Assembly (NCBI GenBank): GCA_036927565.1
Contig: JAYESD010000008.1
Span: 23,950,100 to 24,014,099, forward strand
DNA: 64,000 nucleotides
Source of the DNA: Tuctoria greenei
Taxonomy: Eukaryota > Streptophyta > Magnoliopsida > Poales > Poaceae
Direction of reading: 5' to 3'
The notes under the pieces were generated by a model. That model was not told the DNA's origin. It saw nothing but the letters and a program-made list of their open reading frames with translations, and made no database searches. Positions 1-10,832 of this stretch are shown here, piece by piece (within the stretch, counting starts at the first letter, position 1; each line of letters opens with the position of its first letter). The position numbers and the translations under genes are program-made.

Positions 1-990
1 GTATAATTCCATTTTAAAACAGTGTATTCCTAATAAAGGAAAAAAGAAGGAAGAAGGGGCAATCTTGATGGTTAATAAAGAATATGAAGATTTTGGACTT
101 TGGCTTTGGCTTCTCGATTTGGAAGATCAAAGATGGCAAGCTGTATAGCCATGGCCTGATGAATCATGATTGTGTTCCGCCTGGCGAAAGGCGGCTCGTG
201 AGGGATGATGGTAATGATCACTCGCTATCAAGATCCCGATTTATAATTTTCTTGACGGCTTGATAAGTTTTTTTTTTAAATTTAAGTACACTGCACATGG
301 TGAATTAGCCGCTCTTGATGCGCTCAGGACGGTACTAAGTGCACTTTATATGTTGCAAGCATTGTCCTCTGTTTCTCTCCTCACCCCTTTTAGGCTGTCC
401 ACAGCGGAGAGCGATAAACAACCCGCTATCCTACTTTTAGCGGTTTACCGGTCCTTGATGACCGCACCGACACCTCTAAAGGCATCAGTAAAATAGTGCT
501 GACAACAGGAAGTCGCCACAGGTAGCGGGCACTGCAAATAAAATCCAAGGCAAGAAGAGAGAGAGAGAAATAGAATAAAAAATAATAGAATAATGGAAGA
601 AGAGAGGGAAAAAATATAGAGGTCTAATTTATAGGTGAACGAGTGCAGAGAACCAAACTGTAAATCTATGAATCTTTTAGAGATGATAGTATAGAGATTC
701 GATATAGGGATCCACAAGTGCGAGCAATCTTACTTTCCTAGAAGTGGAGCTGTGTTGCAACAAGGAAGCAGCATCTGACATGTATGGTGCATATACTGAA
801 TCCTCTGGTTCTGGTGACGCAAAACTAGGGGTAGCTATTCTGTGCTACATGCTAGCTTGATGATTGGATTGGCATGCCATTTTATGTTGTTTCTGTTACT
901 GCCTGTCTCGTAGAAAGTGTTAGTACTACTTATACATGATAGAATTCAAACAGACCATCCACATCAATTGGATGGGGATTTGGCCTATCC
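1..990. other. Non-coding flank, nothing recognised
   Basis: I see no gene in this stretch. Short reading frames lack recognisable motifs or splice context. The last nine bases (982-990, ggcctatcc) are one half of the target duplication of the following Mutator-like element. Confidence 0.5.
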
Positions 991-1501
991 AAGGTTCTAA
1001 AAGGCGCTAGGCGGGCGGTGACCGTCCACCTAGAGCCTAGGCATCACTAGGCGCCGCCTAGGCGTTTCAAGGCGGTGTGCACTATATCAGTGACGCATTC
1101 TAATTTTTTAAAAATACTACAATATATTTATATTTCTGTTATGTAAGCTGATTTTTTGCAACCCACTTCAACCCTGGGGCTTTAACTTTTACTGTCCCAA
1201 GCAACAAACCAACTCAACTGCTGCATATCTCCTTCCACGCAGGACACACTTCTGCTTTCTACGCTTCAGATCCCCATCTCTTCTTCCTCGCAGATCCGTC
1301 ACCCCCGTTACCTCTCCTTTGCGGCTCACCTCCGGATTTGGCAGCCCCAAAGCCCCTCCTACGTGGCTCACCTCTCGATCCTCCCTCTCCTCCCTCCCCC
1401 GGCCGCCTTGTGGCCGCCTACCCCCAAGGCTAGGCGGTCCACACGCGCAGAGCACCTAAGCGAGCCCAGGCGAGCCTAAGCGAACGCCTTTTGGAACGGT
1501 G
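991..1501. mobile_element. Non-autonomous Mutator-like element
   Basis: A 511-bp element bounded by a perfect 9-bp direct repeat, ggcctatcc (982-990 and 1502-1510). Both ends carry an imperfect inverted repeat around gttcYaaaaggcg (left 995-1006; right, complement of about 1486-1498), followed by short aggcg/taggcg subterminal repeats. A 9-bp duplication points to Mutator-like transposition, since hAT gives 8 bp. There is no transposase. The right half (about 1200-1440) is GC- and CT-rich, like a captured 5' UTR or first exon, so a Pack-MULE is possible but not shown. Confidence 0.7.
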
Positions 1502-1811
1502 GGCCTATCCAAACTAGGCGGACCTAAATCCCATCTCATAGGTTTGGACAATGTCTGTCACTACAGCTACTACCTTCCTACAAGCCCGTGGCCTTGAGCT
1601 TGTCGGTAGTGGTACTGGCGGACTACATATACACTGAAAGTGTAGAGTAAATATACAAAATGAACATACTGAAAAAGTAGAGAACATAGAGTATAAATCA
1701 TGTGTTTAAAGTAAACGATTATGCATAGCCTGATACGTGTTCCACAGCCTCTCCTCAACCATCACAAGTACGAAAGACTGGAGCTACAAAAAAGGCTAGT
1801 AACAAATCTTA

Positions 1812-1909
1812 CTCCTCTGTTTTAAATCAAATGCCGTTTAAAACAGCTAATTTCTTTCAAATTAAACTAGATTTTATACTAAACATAATATATTTTAAAA
1901 CGGATGGAG
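1812..1909. mobile_element. Stowaway-type MITE
   Basis: A 98-bp element flanked by TA (1810-1811 and 1910-1911), with terminal inverted repeats ctcctctgttttaaa and its near complement ttttaaaacggatggag. TA target duplication and a CTCCxTCYGTTT-like end are typical of grass Stowaway (Tc1/Mariner-derived) MITEs. It has no coding capacity. Confidence 0.8.
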
Positions 1910-1911
1910 TA

Positions 1912-3186
1912 TAGAAGTATAAACAATGTGAAATTCAAACATCGTACAGGGGCAGTGTCCACATGACAACCGAGTCTAGACCAATTTCAATGAAGTTTAG
2001 ATGCAAACAGTTGAAACTCAGGGATGGGCACAAATGCTGTCAGTTTTACAAAGTTCATCATCTTTGGCACAAGAAGTCACCTAAGGGTCTTGTTCAGTCC
2101 AGTACCGTAGCAGTGTAGCACACAATCAGCTGCCCTCTCCATGCTTATTATTACAACAGAAACCATGGTACACGGGCTTGATATAATAAACCATAGAGCT
2201 TCAGACCGAATGTACATTGCAGCTGACTCAGAAGAGTTGCAACGGTTTATCTTCCAAAGGGTATATGGCAGCTGCAACAGTTTATCTTGCAACATTGGTC
2301 ATATAGCAGTTGTGAAACCTTTTCAGCAATGACATCCATATGTAAATTAGTCATGGCGGAGTCTGAAATCCAGCACGACTTTTTCTTGTCAAAAACCTGC
2401 ACATAGGGCCACCACGAGATCAAATATAATTGTGGTAAACATTCGGGAGAACATGTAGGTATAGTATTTTGAATTATTGAACCAGTCAACAGCCATCTAG
2501 AACATAGTTTGTTTTCTTATAAGTGGAGTGATGGTCAGTTATTTTCAGCGACGATTTCTATGAGAATTGTGTTATAAGGATCCTAAGAATCACAAGGTTA
2601 AACGTAAGAATTTAACAAGGTACATCACAGGCAACACTACTACCAAGATCTTGCTGTTAAACTTCACATGTGAAAACAATCTGACCAGCAAGTAATGTAG
2701 CTGCATAACCTTGACAGTCACAAGACCAACAACCTAAGCCTTTACCACTAACGACCATGACAGGCAACACTACTTAAGCATTTTTTTTCTGGTGGGCAGG
2801 AGCAAAATTAGGGTCCCATTTGTTTGACTATAATTGGCAGATCCGTGAAAAACAAACAATAACCCACCAAAATTCGGCGCTTAAATCTAGTAAGTCGCTT
2901 ACTAGAGAAGCCCCAAAACAACGTGAGCCTTGATTGCACGTGATCCTGACCTGCGTATCTCCTAAGTCTAGCTTATTTTCCTCCCTTGCCCATATCCCGT
3001 CGGCCTTTTCCCCGTGTGTTCCCTCTCCTTCTGCCGTCTCCCTCCAATCCCGTCGGCGCTGCTGCCCTCCCACCGGTGGATCCACGCTGACACCCTCCCA
3101 TTTTCCACACCTCTACCCTCCCTCTGCTACTCTTCACGCTGCCTGCTCTCTCACTCTCCCTACTCTCCATGCCACCACTCAGGCCT
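1912..3186. other. Intergenic, no gene recognised
   Basis: AT-rich to about 2930, then CT-rich to 3186. The small reading frames at 2141-2490 and 2934-3221 have no recognisable domain. The CT-rich end resembles a leader or UTR but has no supported partner exon. Confidence 0.4.
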
Positions 3187-3399
3187 CTAGGCCCACCAAC
3201 ATCCTGCACTTGAGGGCGTAGTCAGACACACCACCACCCTCTCTCTCGCAGCGTGGTGCAGCCCTAGCCACCGGCCTCCCTCTCTTGGGTGTCCTCTCCT
3301 TGCGCTGCCAAGAACAGGTAAATCTTCACCCAACATGTAGATGAGGTGGATGAGGTCCTGCAATTGGTTAGACAGTTACTCATGCAAAGATTCAAGCTG

Positions 3400-3530
3400 T
3401 AAGTTGTCAAGATTCAGATTTTGTTAGTGCATCTTGTAGTTGTAGTTGTAAGCTGTAAGCTGCAATTGGACTGTTGGTGCAAAAAATTTAGATATTGTTA
3501 GTGCATCTTGTAGTTGTAGTTGTCAAATTT
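3400..3530. repeat. Short tandem-like repeat, block copy 1
   Basis: Two copies of a roughly 30-bp phrase, gttagtgcatcttgtagttg and neighbours, lie about 80 bp apart, with simpler gtagttgtagttgt units inside. The same arrangement recurs in the second block near 8700-8805. No function is evident. Confidence 0.5.
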
Positions 3531-3763
3531 TCTTCCTATTAGTTGTCAACTTTGCTCGATGGATAGTTATGCATGGTCCAAATGATCTGTCCAATTTTAC
3601 CACTAATGTTATTGGTTCTTAGCACATTGTTGGTATAATAGCTTCTGGATATTTTAGGTGGAAAAGCTAGCAAATGTTGTGGCACCATGGGATTCATTTG
3701 CCGCCAAAGGTTTTCAATGACATTTGTGTGGAAGTCATTGCCCACAATTGACCATAACAATGC

Positions 3764-3961
3764 TTGAATAGTACGGGATATGCAAACCTTGTTAGAAAAT
3801 TTCATGACCGTACTAAGAGGCCATATAATGAAGAAAAAATGAAAGGAAATGGTGGGACATATTTAAGAAAAAAATATACCCAGTGGATGACTTCAAATTT
3901 GAGAGCCACTGGATTGGGTAGAGATCCAGTGATTGATATCCTATTAGTGGTTGTAATGTAG
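3764..3961 (+). pseudogene. Myb/SANT-like domain fragment
   Basis: The frame reads LVRKFHDRTKRPYNEEKMKG, then YLRKKYTQWMTSNLRATGLG. This is the pattern of the Myb/SANT-like domain found in the DNA-binding partner protein of PIF/Harbinger elements and related plant genes: aromatic and basic residues spaced around a conserved KKxYxxWxxLxxxTGxGxD segment. There is no plausible start or full-length frame. Upstream sequence in the same region is interrupted by stops, so this is a relic. It is repeated at 9040-9237. Confidence 0.6.
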
Positions 3962-4005
3962 CTGATGCTGATTGGCGGAAAGAGCAGAGTGTGGTGAGCC
4001 CACAC

Positions 4006-5486
4006 CAATGTTTTCAAATCGGACGACTAATTGCGATTAGTCGTCCTTATCTGTACTGCGCACTCGATAAGTGTGCACGACGCGACTAGCGCGATCAGTT
4101 TTCTAATGGTCCGACTACTCGCGCGACTGGGACGAAATCAGTTCCGTTGAGGACTGGGGAGGGAGAAAATTTTACAGGCCTTGCAGCGGTCAGGTCCATT
4201 AGGTCAACTCCCTTGCTCGTCCCTTCTCCCGCACACGATACCCTCTCCCGTCGTTCTCCCGTACTCGGCGTTGAGCTGCCACCTGCCGACACGCGAATAC
4301 GCGACCCACCAGGCCGCCGCCGGGCTTGTGCGCCAGCCGCCGGCCACCCCCTCGCTCTCTCCAGGACGCCGGCCGCCCGTTCCCCTCCTTCCGCCCGCAC
4401 TGCGCCAGCCGCCGCACTCCCCTGTCCGCCCTCCTCTTTTCCTCAGCAATCAGCACCGGCCACTGATGAGTTTCTCCTCCGGCTCTGATGGTAAGTCTCT
4501 GTTCCGGCGGCACTCCCCCTTCGTGCTCTGTTATTGCTCTGTTACGTGATACTGCTATTGCTCTGTTAATTTATACTACTGCTGTTGTGTTATTGCTCTA
4601 TTAATACTGCTTTGTTTGCAATTAATACTGCTACTGCAATTTTGTTCAATGTTCAATGTTAATACTGCTACAGCTCTATTGTATGTGCTCTGTTCTGCAA
4701 TTTTGAGTCATGTATGTGTTTTGTTCAGTTTTGTTCAATGACTCATGTATGTGTCAAAATGTTAAGTGTTAATTGTAGTCATGACTCTTGTTCACTGTTC
4801 TGTTATTTTTTAGTTGTGTTTGACTCTTGCTCACTTGCTGATTTGCTGTTTATCATGTGTCGAGAGGTGGGTCAACGGCGGCGTGACATGGTGCAAGTAA
4901 TTTTTTCCACAACAAGATGGACCCTAATCCGATGACGGCGGCACAGCTAATGCAAATGAATCAATCGCATCAGCATCTTCTACCGCAATGGTTCTTCCAT
5001 TGCGGAGAAGACTATTGGAGCACTACCAAAAGAACTTGCAGAGATGGCTAAGGATTCTAAGAGGAAGGCTAGATCTTCGGATCCGAGGTGGAAGTTTGGC
5101 TTTTTGCCGAATACCGCCAAGAAAGAAATGGTTCAATGCATCTTTTACTTCAAGGTTGTGCCCGCTGGAATTAAAAGGTTCGAGCAACACTTGGCTGGGT
5201 GTTTTGGAGATGTGGAGAAGTTTCCAAAAGCACCCGAGGTGGTTAGGAAGGAGATGTTGACATATTTGAAGAGGAATGCAAAAAAGGTTGTACATTTGGA
5301 ATCCGAAGAGATAAATGAAGAACAGGGGCAGCAAGAAGATGGACAGGAAGTTGCTCAAGAGGCACATCCAGACCCAGACCCATCACCAAGTTCGGAGACA
5401 AAAGGAAAACAAGCAAGGAAGAGGATTGCTCAACCTTCTATTAATTCATTTATGGTTTCTGCTTCAGTAAAACCACAAACACAGAA
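4006..5486 (+). mobile_element. hAT-type element, 5' portion only
   Basis: From about 4006 the sequence starts caatgttttcaaatcgg and at once forms a strong hairpin: arms ggacgactaat and attagtcgtcc at 4021-4047. Such hairpins are common subterminal structures of plant hAT elements. A CT-rich leader follows, then a BED-finger transposase start (4916). The element stops abruptly at 5486, and no right terminus or rest of the transposase is present. The exact left end and its target duplication cannot be checked. Confidence 0.55.
4916..5486 (+). pseudogene. hAT transposase N-terminus, BED finger
   Basis: A frame starting MDPNPMTAAQLMQMNQ at 4916 runs to about 4985, then shifts by one base into the frame holding KELAEMAKDSKRKARSSDPR. 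From 5086 the sequence WKFGFLP..MVQCIFYF..VPAGIKRFEQHLAG matches the BED-type zinc finger at the N-terminus of plant hAT transposases. The second cysteine of the expected CxxC pair appears replaced (QCIFYF), so zinc binding is probably lost. An acidic Gln/Glu/Pro-rich linker follows and the frame ends at the block border. The dimerisation and DDE/RNase H-like parts are absent. A near-identical copy lies at 10188-10757. Confidence 0.7.
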
Positions 5487-5899
5487 GCATTCAAAGTCCA
5501 TCTCTTTGCTTTGCAAGTCACCATAAGAAGTTGTTGCAGAAAGGTTCAAGTCCAAGACGAGTCAACCTACACTTAGCATCTCACAAAGACAAGGAGTCTA
5601 AATCAAATGTCCTTGCACAGGCAAGCTCTATTACCTGCCCATGCCAGCATCTGTACAGAATTAATGCGCTACAACAGATTGCCCTGTGCAGTACTGTTCT
5701 CCACAGCAAGTGTGCAGTGCTCCTCTCTTGTGAACATCTAATCTGTCTCTGGTCTGTTCGGCTCCAACAGGACCATAAACTTTGGTCATCTCAATCTATG
5801 CTCTCTGTGCAAGTTTTATCCAAAGTGTTATTCATCTGAACAGAACTGTTCCAACAGGAACAAACCTGATTCTAGTGTTCAGGATCACCGGATTCCAAC
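5487..5899. other. Unresolved spacer before gypsy fragment
   Basis: About 410 bp join the hAT fragment to the Ty3/gypsy integrase. Reading frames at 5531-5839 show no domain. It may be decayed polyprotein of the gypsy element or unrelated filler. No LTR or primer-binding site is visible, so the 5' half of the gypsy element is missing here. Confidence 0.35.
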
Positions 5900-6581
5900 A
5901 TCTGCCCTCTGGACGCAAGTCTTCTCTCTTGCTCACAATGGACATGAAGGCATCCGAAAGATCCTGCACAGGTTCATATCACACTTTTACAACCCTGTGG
6001 CTCGGCACCGAGTGCAGGAGTATGTCAAAGGTTGTTCGGTTTGCCAACAAAATAAAACTGAACATCTTCACCCGGCGGGCTTGCTGCAACCCCTCCCAGT
6101 ACCCTCTGCAGTTTGGAGTGACATTTCAATGGACTTTATTGAAGGGTTCCCTACAGTGGGTGGCAAATCTGTTATTCTCACAATGGTGGACAGGTTCTCT
6201 AAATTTGCTCATTTCATCTTTTTGGGGCATCCCTATTCAGCTTCCTCAGTAGCTCGGGCTTTCTTTGGTGAGTGACAGGGATCCAGTGTTCACCAGAAAC
6301 TTTTGGAGGGATTTATTTCCGCACGCTGGAGTTTCTTTAAAAATGAGCTCAGCATTTCACCCACAAACCGATGGCCAGTCAGAAGTGTTCAATATTGTCA
6401 CAATGTACCTCAGATGCCTTGCAGGCGATAGACCAAGGTCCTGGCTTCAATGGTTGCCATGGGCTGATTATTGTTATAACTCTTGTTTCCAAAGTGCTCT
6501 ACAAACAACACCTTTTAAAGTGGTCTATGGCAGGGACCCTCCTTTGATAACCTATGAACCAGGACAGTCTAAAGTGGCAGC
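5900..6581 (+). pseudogene. Ty3/gypsy integrase, N-terminal and core
   Basis: The HHCC zinc-binding motif is visible (HNGHEGI..CSVCQQNK), then the catalytic core with SDISMDFIEGFP and MVDRFSKFAHF, then VSDRDPVFTRNFW and AFHPQTDGQSE. These carry the D, D and E catalytic positions. Between ARAFFGE and VSDRDP about a dozen residues usual for the family are missing, and the frame changes at about 6270. The LTR element inserts right after the KVAA codons. Integrase would join the cDNA to host DNA; this copy cannot function. Confidence 0.85.
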
Positions 6582-6839
6582 TGTTGAAAATAATCTTGTT
6601 TTTTAGAATAAACTAGAGATTAAGGGGTGTCCAGGTAGGACACGATTGTTTATTAAAGATAGAGTCCAAGTATTTTAGAGAGAGTCCTAGTACAAATTAA
6701 GCATAAGAGTCCAATTTAGATTAGAAATAGAGTCATAAGAGGAGTTAAGTTGCTTGTAAGGGGTTCTTATATATAGCCGCCCGCCCCCGGCTAGATTAAT
6801 CAATAAATTTTCGAGATTATTTTCGTAAGAATTCCAACA
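6582..6839 (+). repeat. 5' LTR, non-autonomous element
   Basis: 258 bp, TG..CA, starting after target duplication gcagc and followed at once by the primer-binding site. It contains the AT-rich tcttatatatagcc box that may act as TATA. The cognate 3' LTR is split into 8272-8462 and 10758-10832. Confidence 0.9.
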
Positions 6840-6840
6840 A

Positions 6841-6853
6841 TTGGTATACAGAG
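6841..6853 (+). other. Primer-binding site (Met tRNA type)
   Basis: ttggtatacagag follows the 5' LTR by one base. It resembles the usual plant initiator-Met site tggtatcagag with one base out of order, so priming may be weakened. Confidence 0.65.
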
Positions 6854-7769
6854 TTAGAGTTCAGATCCTGCCCCCAGGACGACGTCTCGGGGGTGGCCAA
6901 CTGGGATTGACGAGCAGGGCGCGCGAGTACTAGACACCGGTGAAAATTGAGTGTGTTCTCCCCAACGGTCGCCCTCGGCTGTGGAAAATAGCAGGAGGCG
7001 GATCCGCCAGGATTGAGCAGGTCCAGACAAAGAGTAGGGCGGATCCCATCGGAAGCTGGAGGCACGAGCGGCGCGCGAAGCAGTGCTCGAGCGGAGGGTG
7101 TCGCGCATCTAGGAAGTCGGCTACGGCCTTGCAGACAGGAAATCGTGCGCGCTCGAAAACGTGGACCGTGGGCGGTGCGGACTGAGGCCTGGTACGCGGG
7201 GCCGGATACAGGGGCTGACCACCATGCGTTGTGTTGTGCGCATTCAGTAGCAGGCATCTTATCTCCCTAAGCGGTGCGTGCAGGCTTACTGCAGGCGGTG
7301 CTGTGTATGAGGGCACCGGTTACATGCAGTAGAAAAGGGAAGAAACAAAAGTTTCGGTGGAGACCATGTGCGTCAGGGAGTAGTGGCAGTGTCAGACAGC
7401 TGAGTCTTGAGTCACGTGGTAGAAGCAAAGACCAAAGATCTATGCTGTAGCCACGTGCTGGAACTATGAGGAAGAAGACGATTCTGAAGAGGTAACGGCT
7501 GATATGGGACTTTCTGTTCGTCAAGTGTTGAATGGGCTTGGCCCTGAAGCTGGTCCTGGTGATGGCAGACCAGGAGAGAGATTCCAGCCTTGTTCTTTTC
7601 TGGACACGTACACAGGTGCATAAGAGGTTGACCATGTTTTGCACGGCCTGTAATCTGGTCACCCAACGGAAGAGCAGCTGGGCCAGGTTGGGTCCAGTAA
7701 CCATGTGCTATCAAGGATGGTTCGTCCAGACTTGGTTTGTGGTGATGAAAAGAGGTGTGCTGGAGATGA

Positions 7770-8235
7770 AGATGTGATCCTCTCTAGAGTGATCGGAATG
7801 AAGATGCGTCCATTCCGATGTTGAGTGCAGGTTGAAGATGTATCCAACCTAAACTCGTGAGCACGATGAAGATGAGCCCATTCTAGGGTTGAAGATGTGC
7901 CCAACCCGAAGGTGCTCGGGGTGTAGTCGTGTCCATCCCGAGGTCGTGTGTAGGATGAAGGTGAGTCCATCCTGAGGTTGAAGATGTGTCCAACGTAAAT
8001 TTGTGTGCGGGGTGAAGATGTGCCCATCCCGAGGATGAAGATGTGTCCATCCCAAAATTGTGCAGGGTGAAAATGTGACCATCCTGAGGGTGTATTTGTG
8101 TCCACTCCAAAATTAGATGTGTTTGGGAGTATAGTTGTGTCCACTCCAATTAGGTGTGTTGGAATGTAGTTGTGTCCATCCCAAGGGTGTAGCTGTGTCT
8201 ACCCGAAAAGTGTGTAGGATAGATAGGTGTGTCTC
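7770..8235 (+). repeat. Degenerate minisatellite in element body
   Basis: Many imperfect units built on gatgaagatgtgtccatcc, alternating with gaggttgaagatgtgcccaac-like units, fill the 3' part of the internal region. Antisense reading frames here are repetitive (GWTHLHP, GHIF motifs) as a side effect of the repeat. No coding role is supported. Confidence 0.8.
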
Positions 8236-8271
8236 CATTAAGTGTGTCCTAGAAAACAAGATTAGGGGGTG

Positions 8272-8462
8272 TGTTAGAAAATAATCTTGTTTTCTAGAAT
8301 AAACTAGAGATTAGGGGGTGTCCAGGTAGGACACGATTGTTTATTAAAGATAGAGTCCAAATATTTTAGGGAGAGTCCTAGCACAAATTAAGCATAAGAG
8401 TCCAATTTAGATTGGAAATAGAGTCCTAAGAGGAGTTAAGTTGCTTATAAGGGGTTCTTATA
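8272..8462 (+). repeat. 3' LTR of non-autonomous element, left part
   Basis: Starts TGTTagaaaataatcttg after the purine tract ttagggggtg and matches the 5' LTR to ggggttcttata. It then breaks into the duplicated block; the remainder resumes at 10758. Confidence 0.9.
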
Positions 8463-9039
8463 CTAGACCCACCAACATCCTGCACTTGAGGGCGTAGTCA
8501 GACACACCACCACCCTCTCTCTCGCATCGCGGTGCAGCCCTAGCCACCGGCCTCCCTCTCTTGGGTATCCTCTCCTTGCCCTGCCAAGAACAGGTAAATC
8601 TTCACCCAACTTGTAGATGAGGTGGATGAGGTCCTGCAATTGGTTAGACAGTTACTCATGCAAAGATTCAAGCTGTAAGTTGTCAAGATTCAGATTTTGC
8701 TAGTGCATCTTGTAGTTGTAGTTGTAAGCTGTAAGCTGCAATTGGACTGTTGGTGCAAAAAATTTATATATTGTTAGTGCATCTTGTAGTTGTAGTTGTC
8801 AAATTTTCTTCCTATTAGTTGTCAACTTTGCTCGATGGATAGTTATGCATGGTCCAAATGATCTGTCCAATTTTACCACTAATGTTATTGGTTCTTAGCA
8901 CATTGTTGGTATAATAGCTTCTGGATATTTTAGGTGGAAAAGCTAGCAAAGGTTGTGGCACCATGGGATTCATTTGCCGCCAAAGGTTTTCAATGACATT
9001 TGTGTGGAAGTCATTGCCCACAATTGACCATAACAATGC

Positions 9040-9237
9040 TTGAATAGTACGGGATATGTAAACCTTGTTAGAAAATTTCATAAACGTACTAAGAGGCCAT
9101 ATAATGAAGAAAAAATGAAAGGAAATGGTGGGACATATTTAAGAAAAAAAAATACCCAGTGGATGACTTCAAATTTGAGAGCCACTGGATTGGGTAAAGA
9201 TCCAGTGATTGATATCCTATTAGTGGTTGTAATGTAG
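9040..9237 (+). pseudogene. Myb/SANT-like fragment, copy 2
   Basis: Same relic as at 3764-3961, with a few substitutions (for example DRTK to KRTK). It lies inside the second copy of the duplicated block. Confidence 0.6.
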
Positions 9238-9281
9238 CTGATGCTGATTGGCGGAAAGAGCAGAGTGCGGTGAGCCCACAC

Positions 9282-10757
9282 CAATGTTTTCAAATCGGAC
9301 GACTAATTGCGATTAGTCGTCCTTATCTGTACTGCGCACTCGATAAGTGTGCACGACGCGACTAGCGCGATCAGTTTTCTGATGGTCCGACTACTCGCGC
9401 GACTGGGACGAAATCAGTTCCGTTGAGGACTGGGGAGGGAGAAAATTTTACAGGCCTTGCAGCGGGCAGGCCCATTAGGTCAACTCCCTTGCTCGTCCCT
9501 TCTCCCGCACACGATACCCTCTCCCGTCGTTCTCCCGTACTCGGCGTTGAGCTGCCCCCTGCCGACACGCAAATACGCGACCCACCAGGCCGCCGCCGGG
9601 CTTGTGCGCCAGCCGCCGGCCACCCCCTCGCTCTCTCCAGGACGCCGGCCGCCCGTTCCCCTCCTTCCGCCCGCACTGCGCCAGCCGCCGCACTACCCTG
9701 TCCGCCCTCCTCTTTTCCTCAGCAATCAGCACCGGCCACTGATGAGTTTCTCCTCCGGCTCTGATGGTAAGTCTCTGTTCCGGCGGCACTCCCCCTTCGT
9801 GCTCTGTTATTGCTCTGTTACGTGATACTGCTATTGCTCTGTTAATTTATACTACTGCTGTTGTGTTATTGCTCTATTAATACTGATACTGCAATTTTGT
9901 TCAATGTTCAATGTTAATACTGCTACAGCTCTGTTGTATGTGCTCTGTTCTGCAATTTTGAGTCATGTATGTGCTTTGTTCAGTTTTGTTCAATGACTCA
10001 TGTATGTGCTTGAATCATGTATGTGTCAAAATGTTAAGTGTTAATTGTAGTCATGACTCTTGTTCACTGTTCTGTTATTTTTTAGTTGTGTTTGACTCTT
10101 GCTCACTTGCTGATTTGCTGTTTATCATGTGTCGAGAGGTGGGTCAACGGCGGCGTGACATGGTGCAAGTAATTTTTCCACAACAAGATGGACCCTAATC
10201 CGATGACGGCGGCACAGCTAATGCAAATGAATCAATCGCATCAACATCTTCTACCGCAATGGTTCTTCCATTGCGGAGAAGACTATTGGAGCACTACCAA
10301 AAGAACTTGCAGAGATGGCTAAAGATTCTAAGAGGAAGGCTAGATCTTCGGATCCGAGGTGGAAGTTTGGCTTTTTGCCGAATACCGCCAAGAAAGAAAT
10401 GGTTCAATGCATCTTTTACTTCAAGGTTGTGCCCGCTGGAATTAAAAGGTTCGAGCAACACTTGGCTGGGTGTTTTGGAGATGTGGAGAAGTTTCCAAAA
10501 GCACCCGAGGTGGTTAGGAAGGAGATGTTGACATATTTGAAGAGGAATGCAAAAAAGGTTGTACAATTGGAATCCAAAGAGATAAATGAAGAACAGGGGC
10601 AGCAAGAAGATGGACAGGAAGTTGCTCAAGAGGCACATCCAGACCCAGACCCATCACCAAGTTCGGAGACAAAAGGAAAACAAGCAAGGAAGAGGATTGC
10701 TCAACCTTCTATTAATTCATTTATGGTTTCTGCTTCAGTAAAACCACAAACACAGAA
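9282..10757 (+). mobile_element. hAT-type 5' portion, copy 2
   Basis: Same truncated hAT segment as 4006-5486: caatgttttcaaatcgg end with hairpin, CT-rich leader, then the BED-finger transposase start at 10188. It ends at the block border inside the LTR. Confidence 0.55.
10188..10757 (+). pseudogene. hAT transposase N-terminus, copy 2
   Basis: Second copy of the BED-finger fragment, with the same one-base frame change after the initial MDPNP segment and the same missing zinc ligand (QCIFYF). The frame then runs on by accident into the LTR remnant. Confidence 0.7.
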
Positions 10758-10832
10758 CTTATATATAGCCGCCCACCCCCCGGCTAGATTAATCAATAAA
10801 TTTTCGAGATTATTTTCATAGGAATTCCAACA
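10758..10832 (+). repeat. 3' LTR of non-autonomous element, right part
   Basis: Begins with the duplicated cttata, then matches the end of the 5' LTR (tatagccgccc..gattaatcaataaatttt..ttccaaca). It ends at 10832 followed by target duplication gcagc. Confidence 0.9.

Larger units (their letters stand above)
3187..5486. repeat. Duplicated 2.3-kb block, copy 1
   Basis: This stretch is nearly identical, base for base, to 8463-10757. Homology starts at ctag (3187) and ends at acagaa (5486). The copies differ by scattered substitutions and two visible indels: about 21 bp is missing from copy 2 near 9885, and about 16 bp is extra in copy 2 near 10010. The block contains a leader-like sequence with a putative splice donor at about 3318, a Myb/SANT-like fragment, and the 5' part of a hAT element. 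Copy 1 has no evident direct repeat at its borders; copy 2 does. Confidence 0.9.
8463..10757. repeat. Duplicated 2.3-kb block, copy 2
   Basis: Near-identical copy of 3187-5486 inserted inside the 3' LTR of the non-autonomous element. It is flanked by a 6-bp direct repeat, cttata (8457-8462 and 10758-10763). The LTR is otherwise complete on both sides, so the block arrived after the LTR element. The block has no terminal inverted repeats, poly(A) or LTRs of its own. Confidence 0.9.
6582..10832 (+). mobile_element. Non-autonomous Copia-type LTR element
   Basis: LTRs begin TGTTgaaaat/TGTTagaaaa and end ccAACA. A Met-tRNA-like primer-binding site follows the 5' LTR (6841) and a purine tract (about 8260-8271) precedes the 3' LTR. 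The internal region (6840-8271, about 1.43 kb) has no gag or pol domains. The 5-bp target duplication gcagc is exact (6577-6581 and 10833-10837). Short LTRs of about 258 bp and an empty body fit a TRIM/LARD-like element moved by another element's proteins. The Copia assignment rests only on the primer-binding site and LTR style. Its 3' LTR is split by the 2.3-kb block. Confidence 0.85.

Noticed and set aside
8463..10757. Block copy 2 as a Helitron
   Set aside because: In the minus sense the block ends CTAG and starts near TC, but there is a 6-bp flanking duplication, no hairpin before CTAG, and the expected A|T insertion context is not met on one side.
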